Assembly (NCBI GenBank): GCA_002878375.1
Contig: NIRF01000005.1
Coordinates: 36,743-100,742, forward strand
Reading direction: 5' to 3'
DNA from: Dictyoglomus sp. NZ13-RE01
GTDB lineage: Bacteria; Dictyoglomota; Dictyoglomia; Dictyoglomales; Dictyoglomaceae
DNA length: 64,000 bases
The position numbers were made by a program, and so were the translations under genes. Below, piece after piece: positions 9,548 through 19,084 of this stretch (position 1 is the stretch's first letter; every line of letters starts with the position of its first letter). A model generated the notes under the pieces. That model saw only the letters and a program-made list of their open reading frames with translations. It was not told where the DNA came from and ran no database searches.

Positions 9548-10761
9548 TGTGGTATGATTTTCTTGAAAAAGTGTTTTCCAACTCTTATTACTATTGGCTT
9601 TGTAATCTCTATCTCTAAATTAGGATCAGTAACCTTTTCACCATCAATCTCAACTGCTCCTTGAGAAATGAGTCTCCTTGCAGAACTATTACTATTTACT
9701 GCTCCTATCATATTCAACAATTTTACTATCCAAATTTTTCTTTCAGTAATCTTGTATTCCTCTATATTTTCAGGGAGAGATTTTTGTCTATAAACTCTTT
9801 CAAATTCCTCTTCCGCCTTTTGGCTTTCTTCCATTCCATGGTACATTCTTACTATTTCCCTTGCAAGTTTTGCTTTCATGTCTCTTGGATGTAAAGTGCC
9901 ATTTTTTAAACCTTCTTCAATAATCTTTATCTCAGATCTGGGCAGATCAGTAACTAAGTAGAAGTATTTGACTATTAACTCGTCTGGTAAAGACATAACT
10001 TTCCCATACATATCCTTTGGAGAATCGTTAAGGGCAATATAATTCCCAAGGCTTTTACTCATCTTTTGTTTTCCATCTAAACCTTCTATTATTGGCATAA
10101 GCATTGCAACTTGCGGTTCTTGTCCAAACTCTTTTTGAATCTCTCTTCCAACTAATAGATTAAACTTCTGATCTGTTCCTCCAAGCTCAATATCCGCCTT
10201 AATAGCTACAGAATCATAAGCCTGCAAAAGAGGATAGAGAATTTCATGCATAAATATGGGTCTATTTTCCTTCATTCTTAGAGCAAAATCATCTCTTTCT
10301 AACATTCTTGCTACTGTATATTTAGACATAAGATTTATAACATCTTCTAATTTCATTTTGCCAAACCATTCTTCCTGATACCTTATTTCTGCTCTTGATA
10401 TATCTAAGATTTTGCCTACTTGTTCTTGATAAGTCATAGCATTTTTCTTTACCTGTTCTGGCGTTAATGGTTTTCTTGTTTCAGATCTACCAGAAGGATC
10501 TCCAATTCTTGCAGTAAAATCGCCAATGATAAATACAACTTGGTGCCCTAAATCTTGAAATTGTTTCATTTTTCTTAAAACAACAGAGTGCCCTAAGTGT
10601 AGGTCAGGTGCAGAAGGGTCAGCTCCTAATTTTACTCTTAATGGTCTATTTTCCTCTCTGGCTCTTCTTAATTTTTCCTCTAACTCTTTTTCTGGAATTA
10701 CCTCCACAGTATTTTCTAATAATATAGAAAGTTCTTCTTCTATACTAAGTTTTCGTATCAT
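9544..10761 (-). CDS. tyrS: Tyrosyl-tRNA synthetase
   Basis: A 405-aa class I synthetase. The HIGH-type motif is PDLHLGHSVVL, the tyrosine/adenylate-binding segment is ELGGTDQKFNLLVGRE, and KMSKSLGNYIAL is the KMSKS loop. A C-terminal S4-like RNA-binding domain (SARRLISQGAVEIDGEKV) binds tRNA. Overlaps of 4 bp with queT upstream and the 3D gene downstream place it mid-operon. There is no leader space for a T-box. Confidence 0.95.
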   Translation of the reverse strand: MIRKLSIEEELSILLENTVEVIPEKELEEKLRRAREENRPLRVKLGADPSAPDLHLGHSVVLRKMKQFQDLGHQVVFIIGDFTARIGDPSGRSETRKPLTPEQVKKNAMTYQEQVGKILDISRAEIRYQEEWFGKMKLEDVINLMSKYTVARMLERDDFALRMKENRPIFMHEILYPLLQAYDSVAIKADIELGGTDQKFNLLVGREIQKEFGQEPQVAMLMPIIEGLDGKQKMSKSLGNYIALNDSPKDMYGKVMSLPDELIVKYFYLVTDLPRSEIKIIEEGLKNGTLHPRDMKAKLAREIVRMYHGMEESQKAEEEFERVYRQKSLPENIEEYKITERKIWIVKLLNMIGAVNSNSSARRLISQGAVEIDGEKVTDPNLEIEITKPIVIRVGKHFFKKIIPQ

Positions 10762-11243
10762 CTCTTTGCACCTACTCCCAAGATTTTTTCTTTAATATTT
10801 GGATTTTTATCTATGTAAATTAGTATTGGAAGACCTATGAGATATGTGACCACTGCTTCTCCTATTGCGATATAGATAACATTTAGAATATAGGGTAATT
10901 TAAAGAAGTAATGAAGATATAAACTTACTCCAAAAGCATTTACAAGTATTGGCGGTATTGGAGCAAGATAAATTTTTGGCATTTTGTATGTTAGATATCC
11001 TGCAATTAAGGTGCATAAACTTCCAAAGACTACATCAATCCAGCCAGCCGGGCTGAAAAAATTAGCTATAAAACAACCCAAAAATATTCCAATGATTGAA
11101 GTGGGATCTATAAAAGGAAAAACAGTTAAAAACTCTGATATTCTAAATTGAATTGGTCCGTAACTAATCTGACTAAATAATAAAGTTAGAACTAAATATA
11201 TTGATGCATATAATGCTATTTTTGTTATATTTCTTATAGACAA
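10758..11243 (-). CDS. queT: QueT-family queuosine precursor ECF transporter S component
   Basis: A 161-aa hydrophobic protein with about five membrane segments. Its QISYGPIQFRISEFLTVFPF region near residue 26 and the following SIIGIFLGCFIANFF are the conserved substrate-binding core of QueT/YtmP-type S components, which take up queuine or preQ precursors with a shared ECF module. The start is TTG, supported by an excellent AAGGAGG RBS 7-8 nt upstream. No preQ1 riboswitch is visible because the gene is embedded in an operon. ECF EcfA/T genes are not in this window. Confidence 0.8.
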   Translation of the reverse strand: MSIRNITKIALYASIYLVLTLLFSQISYGPIQFRISEFLTVFPFIDPTSIIGIFLGCFIANFFSPAGWIDVVFGSLCTLIAGYLTYKMPKIYLAPIPPILVNAFGVSLYLHYFFKLPYILNVIYIAIGEAVVTYLIGLPILIYIDKNPNIKEKILGVGAKR

Positions 11244-11587
11244 CGAACCACCTCCTTGATTATTTTTTTCATTTTTCTTTTAATAGGCTTACTCACCTTT
11301 GATCCACTAATCAAAAGTAACATCATGTCATTTTTCTCGAAATTGAAAATTGAGATTTGATTTTCCTCTCCCTTAATGCATATTTCACGTATTTTATCAT
11401 TTTTTGTGGATTTTTCAAATAGATTATTGCTTTCTTTATAAATTAATGAAATATATGCAGATAAGATTTCCGATATATCTTCACTTAAACTGCTTTTTAA
11501 AACAAGACCCTCTGAAGTTGATAAAATTAGAAAAGACAAATCTTCTTCATTACACTTCGCTTTAAAATCATATTCCGATAAATTCAT
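11234..11587 (-). CDS. Roadblock/LC7-like small protein, function unknown
   Basis: A 117-aa protein. I place the start at the methionine of MNLSEYDFK because a GAGGGGG RBS lies 6 nt before it; an upstream GTG/ATG option would overlap the HD gene. The pattern of an alternating sheet/helix with SFLILSTSEGLVLKSSL and SIFNFEKNDMMLLLISG resembles roadblock/LC7 modules that pair with small GTPases or regulators. No small GTPase is adjacent. The basic tail (KPIKRKMKKIIKEVV) is notable. Homology is tentative. Confidence 0.55.
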   Translation of the reverse strand: MNLSEYDFKAKCNEEDLSFLILSTSEGLVLKSSLSEDISEILSAYISLIYKESNNLFEKSTKNDKIREICIKGEENQISIFNFEKNDMMLLLISGSKVSKPIKRKMKKIIKEVVRCL

Positions 11588-11597
11588 ATTAACCCCC

Positions 11598-12149
11598 TCA
11601 CAGATCAAGCATTGCTGATATTTCCTTCATGGCAGATAAACCAATGGATATGAACTCGTTTAAAGGTATGCCAAACTCCTCACAAGACTTTATTTGTTCT
11701 CTATTTGCTCCCCTTGCAAAGCTTTTCTCCTTAAACTTTTTTAGAATAAAATCAGTGTCTAATGGGGCTAATTTCTTCTCTGGATGGACTAATGCAGATG
11801 CTACTATTAGTCCTGTTAATGGATCTACAGCGTAAAGTACTTTTGCAAGAAGAGTATCTCTTGGCAGTCCATGCATTTCATTATGGGCTTTAATTGCATC
11901 AATAACATCTGAGGGTAAATTGTATGGTTTTAGTATTTCTTCCGCTAATAAACTATGTTTTTCAGGTTCTTTTTCTGTTAATTCATAATCTATGTCGTGA
12001 AGTAAGCCTGTTATTCCCCATATTTCTTCATCCTCATTAAAATGTCTTGCCATTGCTCTCATTATTGCTTCTACTGCCAACATATGTTTAAATAAGTTTG
12101 GATTTTTAATATACTGCTTTACTAATGATAATGCCTCTTCTCTTGTCAT
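11598..12149 (-). CDS. HD domain phosphohydrolase-like protein
   Basis: A 183-aa HD-superfamily protein. Metal ligands are visible as H19 in NLFKHMLAVEAIMRA, the HD pair in TGLLHDIDYE, and KAHNEMHG. This is the HDIG-type family often annotated as hydrolase; substrates could be nucleotides or phosphate esters, and none can be assigned. An RBS (GGAGGAAG) precedes ATG. The stop lies 10 bp upstream of the roadblock-like gene, so the two are probably co-transcribed. Confidence 0.8.
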   Translation of the reverse strand: MTREEALSLVKQYIKNPNLFKHMLAVEAIMRAMARHFNEDEEIWGITGLLHDIDYELTEKEPEKHSLLAEEILKPYNLPSDVIDAIKAHNEMHGLPRDTLLAKVLYAVDPLTGLIVASALVHPEKKLAPLDTDFILKKFKEKSFARGANREQIKSCEEFGIPLNEFISIGLSAMKEISAMLDL

Positions 12150-12168
12150 TCTTCTTCCTCCTAATTTT

Positions 12169-12807
12169 TTAGTAATTTAATACCCACACTTCTGTAGAAG
12201 ATGGCAAGTTTTCCTTTGTTAGCTCTACTTCTTTTTCTGTAAATTTTCTTATAGGATAATTTACTATCGAGAGAAAATTTTCTACAGAGGATAGATCAAA
12301 CTTTAAGTGTGGCGTCTTATAATGCATTGGTATAACGATTTTAGGAGATAGCTCTTTCACGTTTTGGAGTGCTCCATTAGCATCAACAGTGTAAACTCCT
12401 CCTACTGGAACACAAAAAACATCAATGTTCCCTATATTTTTTACATCCTCGCTATTCAAAATGTGTCCTAAATCTCCTGCATGGGCTATTCTTATGCCAT
12501 CAATTTCAAAGATAAAAATATAGTTTTCTCCTCTTTTTCCTCCCATCTGCTCATCGTGAAATGTTTTGACACTTCTTATTTTTATGCCCTGAATTTCTGT
12601 GTCTACTTTTCCTTTCAAAGTAGTAAAGTTGCCTTTTATTAAATTTACTGCGGAGTGATCAAAGTGATCGTGACTTATAGTAACAATATTAGGTTCCACA
12701 TCAGGCAAAGGATAACCTACAGAGGCATCAAAGGGATCTGTCAAAATCTTAATCCCATTTTGACTTGTAAATAAGAAACATGCATGTCCATACCATCTTA
12801 TTTTCAT
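12169..12807 (-). CDS. MBL-fold metal-dependent hydrolase (UPF0173-like)
   Basis: A 212-aa metallo-beta-lactamase fold protein with a full set of metal ligands: ISHDHFDHSAV (HxHxDH), HAGDLGH and PMHYKTPHLKF. Short length and the starting KIRWYGHACFLF strand match the UPF0173/UlaG-like group of small hydrolases. The substrate is not predictable. It sits 19 bp after argS and ahead of the HD gene, with GGGAGGG as RBS. Confidence 0.85.
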   Translation of the reverse strand: MKIRWYGHACFLFTSQNGIKILTDPFDASVGYPLPDVEPNIVTISHDHFDHSAVNLIKGNFTTLKGKVDTEIQGIKIRSVKTFHDEQMGGKRGENYIFIFEIDGIRIAHAGDLGHILNSEDVKNIGNIDVFCVPVGGVYTVDANGALQNVKELSPKIVIPMHYKTPHLKFDLSSVENFLSIVNYPIRKFTEKEVELTKENLPSSTEVWVLNY

Positions 12808-12826
12808 ATTTATCTCCCTCCCTTAA

Positions 12827-14479
12827 TTACATTTTTTCAGGAGCGGAAATACCTAAAATATTTAGACCATCCTTTATTATAATTCTAACACAATCAACTA
12901 AATTTAATCTTGCCAATGTTAGATTATAATCTTGAGAGAGGACTCTACACGAATCATAAAAAGCATGAAAGGCTGTAGCTAAATTAATCAAATAATAGGG
13001 TAGTAAATGCATCTCGTAACTTCTCGTAATATCCTCTAATCTTTCAGGGTATCTCATTAATTGAACTAAAAGTTCTCTTTCTTTTTCATCTTGAAGAAGC
13101 GTAAGATCCGCATTATCTAAGTCATTTAAATTTATACCTCTTTCTTCTGCTTGTTTTAGGATGCTACAACATCTGGCATGAGCGTATTGTACATAATATA
13201 CAGGATTTTCAGAAGTTTGTTTTTTGGCAAGCTCAATATCAAAATCTAATTGACTATCTGCACTTCTAAGCAGAAAGAAAAATCTTATTGCATCCTTTCC
13301 AACTTCTTCTTGCATTTCCTGTAGAGTTATAAAATCTCCGGTTCTTTTTGATATTTTTACTTCCTCTTTACCTCTTAGAATTCTTACCATTTGAACTAAA
13401 ATAACCTGTAGAATATCTGGTGAGTATCCTAAGGCTTGGATGGCATTTTTCATCCTTTGAACATGGGCATGATGATCTGCTCCCCAGACATCAATAATAA
13501 GATCAAAACCTCTCTCAATTTTATTCAAATGATATGCTATATCTGCTAAAAAGTAAGTTGGAGAACCATCGCTTTTAACTAATACTCTATCTTTTTCATC
13601 TTCAAATTTTGCAGAAGCAAACCAAATCGCTCCATCTTTTTTGTAGATATGTCCCTTACTTTCTAAGATATTAAGTACTTCTTGTAATTTTCCTTCTCTA
13701 TGAAGAGTTCTCTCACTAAACCAATTATCGTACTCAACTCCAAAATTAGATAAGGCTTGACGTATATTTTCTAACATTTTCTTTAAGGCATATTCCTTAA
13801 AGAACTCTTTCTTTTCCTTTTCACTTAATTTCTCAATCTTATCTTTTTCCTTTAAAAGTTCTTTTGCTAAATCTTTTAAGTATTCTCCTTGATAACCATC
13901 TTTTGGAAATAGATAGTTGACCCCAATTTGCTCTAAATATCTTGCATATAGGGATTCTCCTAAAAGTTCAATTTGATTACCTGCATCATTAATATAGAAT
14001 TCTTTTTCTGCATACCATCCAACCCTTCTAAAGAGGTTTGCTAAGGAATCTCCAATGACAACTCCTCTTGCATGAGCTATATGCATAGGTCCTGTAGGAT
14101 TTATGCTTCCAAATTCTAATTGTATCTTATTATATTTCTTTGGTAGACTTACAAAATTATTTAGATTTTTTCTAATCTCTTTTATTATTTTAATAAGTGC
14201 TTTGTTGGATATATGAAAATTTATAAATCCTGGTCCTGCTACTTCTATGTTGTCAAATAATTCTTCATCTTTAAGAAATTTTATAATTTGTTGGGCTATC
14301 TCTCTTGGTGGTTTATGGGTTTTATTAGAAAGGGTTAATGCAATAGGTGTAGCATATTCTCCAAACTCTTTTTGTTTTGGAGTTTCTATTACTATGTCTA
14401 TATCATTGATATTTAAACCTTCAGATTCCAGATAGGTAAGGGCATTTTTTAATAAATCTTTTAGTTTTTTTCTTATCAT
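12827..14479 (-). CDS. argS: Arginyl-tRNA synthetase
   Basis: A 550-aa class I synthetase. The N-terminal Add-1 domain (residues ~1-110) binds the tRNA D-loop. The HIGH-equivalent is GPMHIAHARG at ~132-141. The KMSKS-equivalent is KISKRTGDFITL. The C-terminal DALR helical bundle contains YVQYAHARCCSIL. Length is normal. Its own - strand promoter is visible upstream, so it probably heads the argS-MBL-HD-roadblock-queT-tyrS run of genes. Confidence 0.95.
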   Translation of the reverse strand: MIRKKLKDLLKNALTYLESEGLNINDIDIVIETPKQKEFGEYATPIALTLSNKTHKPPREIAQQIIKFLKDEELFDNIEVAGPGFINFHISNKALIKIIKEIRKNLNNFVSLPKKYNKIQLEFGSINPTGPMHIAHARGVVIGDSLANLFRRVGWYAEKEFYINDAGNQIELLGESLYARYLEQIGVNYLFPKDGYQGEYLKDLAKELLKEKDKIEKLSEKEKKEFFKEYALKKMLENIRQALSNFGVEYDNWFSERTLHREGKLQEVLNILESKGHIYKKDGAIWFASAKFEDEKDRVLVKSDGSPTYFLADIAYHLNKIERGFDLIIDVWGADHHAHVQRMKNAIQALGYSPDILQVILVQMVRILRGKEEVKISKRTGDFITLQEMQEEVGKDAIRFFFLLRSADSQLDFDIELAKKQTSENPVYYVQYAHARCCSILKQAEERGINLNDLDNADLTLLQDEKERELLVQLMRYPERLEDITRSYEMHLLPYYLINLATAFHAFYDSCRVLSQDYNLTLARLNLVDCVRIIIKDGLNILGISAPEKM

Positions 14480-14521
14480 GGCTTTTTGACTCCCTCTTTT
14501 TTAGTATGAAATTTAACTTAA

Positions 14522-14550
14522 AATATACAATAAAATTACTTTTAAAGCAA
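14522..14550 (-). promoter_or_regulatory. Predicted sigma-70-type promoter of argS operon
   Basis: Read on the - strand, TTGCTT (14545-14550) and TATATT (14522-14527) are separated by exactly 17 nt, about 45 nt before the argS start. The region is intergenic between the YchF-like stop and argS. Confidence 0.55.
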
Positions 14551-14590
14551 CTTTACTGAATCTTGCAAATATTTAGATTTTATAGGGGTG

Positions 14591-15595
14591 TTATAAGTGA
14601 AATCTGATTAAAAGTACATCTCCATCTTTTACTACGTAATCTTTTTTTTCTACTGAGATCAGTCCTTTTTGATGGGCGTTTTTCCAACTTCCTTCTTCCA
14701 CTAATTTATCCCATGGTATTACTTCTGCTCTAATAAATCCCCTTGCCAAATCTGAGTGGATTGTCCCTGCTGCGTCTATTGCAGTACTTCCATTTTTAAG
14801 TTTCCATGCTCTTACTTCCTTTTCATTTCCTGTAAAGAATGTAATAAGATCAAAGTGTTTAAATATAAGGTCGTAAACTCTCTCAGATAATAAATTTTTT
14901 ATGCCATATAAGGATAGATATTCTAATGCTTCATCTTTTTCTATAGAAATTACTTCCTCTTCTAAGATACCTGAAAATATGATGTAGTTTTTTTCTTCTT
15001 TTTGTAAATAATCAATAATGGAATTTAAATTTTTGTTATCCTCAAAATATTCTGGAGAAACATTTATAGCATAAAAGATTGGTTTAAGGCTTAAGAAGTT
15101 CCATGAAATAAGAAGTTTTTCTTCTTCTGGCTTTAAAGTCATTGAGTTTATTAATTTTTCTTCTGATAAATGATTATATATCCTTTCAAGAAAATTCTTC
15201 TCTGAAAAGGAAGTTTTTCCTTTAAGTTGCCTCTCACATAATTCTAAATCGTGAATTATTAGCTCACTTTCTTCTTTTTTAATCTCTTCTAATGGATTAT
15301 ACTCTTCTAAAAATGCTGGAATTATATAAATAATCAGGTCAGATTTTTGAATGTATGTTCGTAGATTTGCATCCTTTTTAGAAAAAGTGGCTTCTCCTGG
15401 AAAATCAATGAAGTCTGTATGAATTGGGGTTATTGTTTTGCTTTGAAATACGTTAGAAAGTTTGATAAGTCTTTCGTCTTCTTTTGGTACTGCAAATATA
15501 TTAATATCGTGCTTTATATTAGCCTTTCCCCTAGATAATATATGCAAAAATGTGCTTTTACCTGAACTTTTTCGACCCAAAATTAATACTGACAT
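14591..15595 (-). CDS. Divergent YchF/Obg-family GTPase-like protein with C-terminal TGS domain
   Basis: A 334-aa protein with a Walker A/G1 loop GRKSSGKST at ~7-15 and DFPG as the G3 element. The C-terminal ~65 residues (AGTIHSDLARGFIRAEVIPWDKLV ending VKDGDVLLIRF) are a textbook YchF TGS domain. The middle is unusual: the canonical NKxD/NMxE base-specificity motif is not evident (INVSPEYF is the nearest). YchF proteins are ribosome-associated ATPases/GTPases; this is either a divergent YchF or a degenerate paralogue. It follows archease by 2 bp, probably in one operon with gyrA. Confidence 0.7.
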   Translation of the reverse strand: MSVLILGRKSSGKSTFLHILSRGKANIKHDINIFAVPKEDERLIKLSNVFQSKTITPIHTDFIDFPGEATFSKKDANLRTYIQKSDLIIYIIPAFLEEYNPLEEIKKEESELIIHDLELCERQLKGKTSFSEKNFLERIYNHLSEEKLINSMTLKPEEEKLLISWNFLSLKPIFYAINVSPEYFEDNKNLNSIIDYLQKEEKNYIIFSGILEEEVISIEKDEALEYLSLYGIKNLLSERVYDLIFKHFDLITFFTGNEKEVRAWKLKNGSTAIDAAGTIHSDLARGFIRAEVIPWDKLVEEGSWKNAHQKGLISVEKKDYVVKDGDVLLIRFHL

Positions 15596-15597
15596 AT

Positions 15598-16014
15598 CTA
15601 TATATCAAAAACAACTTGTACACACCATTTTCCATTTTGGTTCTCAATCTTTAACAGATTATAAGTTACTGCCTTTATCTCTCTTTGAAGGGTATGTCTT
15701 TTAGGATCAAATTTTTCTCCATAGCAATTACTTATAAGTTGTTCATTTCCAATTAATGTAACCTTAAATTTACAAAATATTAAGCCTTTTACCTCAAAAA
15801 CATAAAGTAACTCATTTAACCAAGTAACCAAAAGAGATTCTAAATCTTCAGCATCTACTTCAATATCAAATCTTGTTTTTTCTTGAATTTCTTCCAATGG
15901 AACTATAAGGTCAAACATTGCTTTTGCACTATTTTCAAAAGCCTCTTCCTTGGTTGCTCCGTAAGTTATTATTCCTATATCTGCAGTGTGATCTAATAAT
16001 TCATAATTCTTCAT
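15598..16014 (-). CDS. Archease
   Basis: A 138-aa protein, starting at [15 protein letters not shown] (ATG at 16012-16014), with GGGA spaced before it. The N-terminal DHTADIGI motif, the [18 protein letters not shown] segment and the C-terminal [24 protein letters not shown] are hallmark archease sequences. Archease is a metal-binding cofactor that speeds RtcB-type RNA ligation, and in archaea can act as a chaperone for a tRNA methyltransferase. No RtcB gene is in this window. The start lies inside the gyrA 3' end. Confidence 0.88.
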   Translation of the reverse strand: MKNYELLDHTADIGIITYGATKEEAFENSAKAMFDLIVPLEEIQEKTRFDIEVDAEDLESLLVTWLNELLYVFEVKGLIFCKFKVTLIGNEQLISNCYGEKFDPKRHTLQREIKAVTYNLLKIENQNGKWCVQVVFDI

Positions 16015-18436
16015 TTTTATTCCCATTAATCAAATCAATAGCTATAACACTATCATCAGGTGAAAGAGTAACTAATTTTACTCCTTGAGAATTTCTTCCC
16101 TGTACAGGAATGTTGTTTACCGCTATTCTTAAAAATTGTCCCTTTACTGTGCTTATGAGCACCTCATCATTTTCTGAGACACACTTTGCTTGAATAAGAC
16201 CGCCTGTTTTTTGGGTAATCTTTATAGCCTTTACTCCAATTCCTCCTCTACCTTGTAAATGAAATTCTTCAGCTTTTACCCTTTTTCCAAAACCTTTTTG
16301 GGTTATAAATAATATATCTTTATTGGGTTCAACTATTATTCCGCTTATAACCTTATCATCTTCTCTTAATTTAATTCCTCTTACTCCTTGTGCTACTCTT
16401 CCCATTTCTCTAATCTCTTTTTCACTAATTCTTATTCCCTGCCCATTGTTAGTAAATATCATAATCTCATCATTTCCAGAAGTTGGAATTACGTTTACTA
16501 AGTAATCACCTTCTTCTAAAGATATAGCTATTACTCCACTTCTTCTTATATTTGCAAACTCCTCAAAGGGTGTCTTTTTAATAATCCCCTTAGAAGTAAC
16601 AAAAAGAAGATACTTATAATTATTCTGAGAGTTAACTGAGATGATCTCAGTTATTTTTTCTCCAGAAGAGAGGTTTATATATTCTCTAAGGGATACACCT
16701 TTACTTTGTCGAGAAGTTTCTGCTATCTCATAGGTTTTTATAGAATAAACCTTTCCTAAATTACTAAATAGTAATAGATTGCTTCTTGTAGTAGTTATAG
16801 CAAGGTTTGTTATAACATCTTGATTTTGGTTGGCTAAGGTGTTTAACCCTTTTCCTCCTCTCTTTTGAAGTTGATAAGTGGAGAGAGGCAATCTTTTAAC
16901 ATATCCATCTTGAGTTAAGCATACTACTTCTGGATTGTCAGGAATAAGATCTTCAACTGTTAGAATTTCTCTTTCTTCCTCTACTATTTCAGTTCTCCTT
17001 TTATCTGCATATTTCTTTTTTATCTCTTTTAGCTCGTCTTCAATCACTTTCCATAAGAGATTCTCATCGGATAGAATGGCTTTTAATTTTTTAATTTCTT
17101 CATTTAGTTCTTTGGCTTCCTTCTCTATTTTTTCTCTTTCAAGAGCTGTTAGTTGATGTAATCTCATGTCTAAAATTGCTTGAGCTTGAGTTTGTGTTAA
17201 CTTTAATTTTAATATAAGACTTTCTCTTGCCTTTTCAACATTTGGCGAACTTCTAATGATTTTTACAACTTCATCTAAATTCTGCATAGCAATTAATAGT
17301 CCTTCTAAAATATGAGCCCTGTTTTGAGCCTTTTCCAAATCAAACTTTGTTCTTCTTATAACTACTTCTTTTCTATGATCTAAAAATACTTTTAATAGTT
17401 CTAAAAGACTAAATAATTTGGGTTGTCCATTTATAACAGCTAAAAGAATGACTCCAAAGGTGCTTTCTAAAGGAGTATGTTTGTATAATTGGTTAATAAT
17501 TACGTTAGGATCTGCTTCTTTCTTTAATTCAATTACTATTCTTATTCCATGCTTGTCAGATTCATCTCTTAGATCTTTTATACCCTGTATTTTCTTCTCT
17601 TGAACTAACTCTGCAATTTGAGTTAGAAGATTTGCTTTATTTATCTGATATGGGATTTCAGTTACAACGATACTTTTTTCTCCCTTTTTATTTTCCTCTA
17701 TTTTATATTTGCTTCTAACAATTATTTTACCCTTTCCTGTCCTATAACTTTCTATAATTCCTTTCTTCCCAATAATCGTGGCGCCTGTTGGAAAATCTGG
17801 ACCTGGAATAAAATTTAATATTTCCTCTAATGTGGCATTTGGATTTTCTATTAGATAAAGTAAAGCATCTATAACTTCTCCTATATTATGAGGAGGTATA
17901 TTTGTTGCCATTCCAACTGCAATTCCTGATGTACCATTTATTAATAATTGAGGCACTTTTGTAGGTAAAACTGTTGGCTCTTTTAATGAATTATCATAGT
18001 TTGGTACAAAATCTACCACATTCTTGTCTATATCTTCTAACATTTCCATTGCAATAGGAGTTAATCTGACCTCAGTATATCGCATTGCAGCAGGCTCATC
18101 TCCATCTATAGACCCAAAGTTACCATGTCCATCAACTAAAGGATATCTAAAGGAAAAGTCTTGAGCCATCCTAACTAAAGCATCATATACTGCTGCATCT
18201 CCATGAGGATGATATCTACCAAGGACATTTCCTACTACGTGGGCACTTTTTTTATAAGGTTTATTAGGATAAATCCCGGACTCGTACATGGAATAGAGTA
18301 TTCTTCTTTGGACGGGTTTTAAACCATCCCGGGCATCAGGCAAAGCGCGTCCTAAGATTACGCTCATTGCGTAATCTAAATAGGACGCCTCCATTTCTCT
18401 TTCTAATCCAACTAATAGAATCTTACTCTTGTCCAT
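16001..18436 (-). CDS. gyrA: DNA gyrase subunit A
   Basis: An 811-aa type IIA topoisomerase A subunit. The catalytic tyrosine is in [18 protein letters not shown] (~residue 120), after the winged-helix [17 protein letters not shown]. Six-bladed C-terminal beta-pinwheel repeats begin near 500, and the GyrA box appears as KRGGKG, favouring gyrase over ParC. The stop overlaps the archease start. It is 6 bp from thiN, so it may be read partly from the TPP-controlled transcript as well as from its own promoter. No gyrB lies nearby. Confidence 0.95.
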   Translation of the reverse strand: MDKSKILLVGLEREMEASYLDYAMSVILGRALPDARDGLKPVQRRILYSMYESGIYPNKPYKKSAHVVGNVLGRYHPHGDAAVYDALVRMAQDFSFRYPLVDGHGNFGSIDGDEPAAMRYTEVRLTPIAMEMLEDIDKNVVDFVPNYDNSLKEPTVLPTKVPQLLINGTSGIAVGMATNIPPHNIGEVIDALLYLIENPNATLEEILNFIPGPDFPTGATIIGKKGIIESYRTGKGKIIVRSKYKIEENKKGEKSIVVTEIPYQINKANLLTQIAELVQEKKIQGIKDLRDESDKHGIRIVIELKKEADPNVIINQLYKHTPLESTFGVILLAVINGQPKLFSLLELLKVFLDHRKEVVIRRTKFDLEKAQNRAHILEGLLIAMQNLDEVVKIIRSSPNVEKARESLILKLKLTQTQAQAILDMRLHQLTALEREKIEKEAKELNEEIKKLKAILSDENLLWKVIEDELKEIKKKYADKRRTEIVEEEREILTVEDLIPDNPEVVCLTQDGYVKRLPLSTYQLQKRGGKGLNTLANQNQDVITNLAITTTRSNLLLFSNLGKVYSIKTYEIAETSRQSKGVSLREYINLSSGEKITEIISVNSQNNYKYLLFVTSKGIIKKTPFEEFANIRRSGVIAISLEEGDYLVNVIPTSGNDEIMIFTNNGQGIRISEKEIREMGRVAQGVRGIKLREDDKVISGIIVEPNKDILFITQKGFGKRVKAEEFHLQGRGGIGVKAIKITQKTGGLIQAKCVSENDEVLISTVKGQFLRIAVNNIPVQGRNSQGVKLVTLSPDDSVIAIDLINGNKNEEL

Positions 18437-18442
18437 GTCTCT

Positions 18443-19084
18443 TTATTTTAACATAATTACTATTAAAGTTCCAGACTTTATTTCAATTATTGCTTTTTCC
18501 TCAATAAATTCATTACTTATACCACGAGTCAGATTTCTATATAAGGGTTCATTATTGAGAGTATATTTTAAGCCTTTTAAGGTTATTCCCTCAACTGAAT
18601 CGGAAAGGGGAATAAGGGAGATTATTCCTCCCAAATTCCCCCAAAATTCTTTTTTCTCTGGACCTTTTAAAAGAGTTATATAGATATTTTTATCTATTAC
18701 TTCTACCTCTATACCTCTGTCTTTTATTCTCTCTAAAAAGAATATATTAGCTAAAGTATGGTCAATTCTTTTTCCAAGAAGTCCTATAAAAGATATTTTT
18801 TCAGGATTATATTTTAGAGCGTATTTTACTCCTAATTCTAAATCGGTTTCATCTTTTTCTTTTGGATATATTTTCCATTCTATTTTTTTATCTTTCAAGA
18901 TCTTTATAACATCTTCAGAAAGTGAGTCCAGATCTCCAATTATTACGTCAGGATAAATACCAAGATTTATTGCATGCGAGGTACCCCCATCTACGCATAT
19001 TACTAAGTCTACTGGAAATATGCTTGTTATATCTCCTAATTCCAAATTATTATCGCCATTCGCTATTATTAAAATGTTTTTCAT
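18443..19084 (-). CDS. thiN: Thiamine pyrophosphokinase
   Basis: A 213-aa enzyme that converts thiamine plus ATP to thiamine diphosphate. The family motifs are DGGTSHAINLGIYPDVIIGDLDSL, KDETDLELGVKYAL and GLLGKRIDHTLAN. It overlaps thiT by 4 bp (ATGA). Both sit behind the TPP riboswitch, giving a salvage pair: import thiamine, then activate it. Length is normal. Confidence 0.93.
   Translation of the reverse strand: MKNILIIANGDNNLELGDITSIFPVDLVICVDGGTSHAINLGIYPDVIIGDLDSLSEDVIKILKDKKIEWKIYPKEKDETDLELGVKYALKYNPEKISFIGLLGKRIDHTLANIFFLERIKDRGIEVEVIDKNIYITLLKGPEKKEFWGNLGGIISLIPLSDSVEGITLKGLKYTLNNEPLYRNLTRGISNEFIEEKAIIEIKSGTLIVIMLK

Noticed and set aside
10758-11243. preQ1 riboswitch upstream of queT
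   Set aside because: The upstream sequence is coding and only a strong RBS is visible; there is no aptamer-like pattern.
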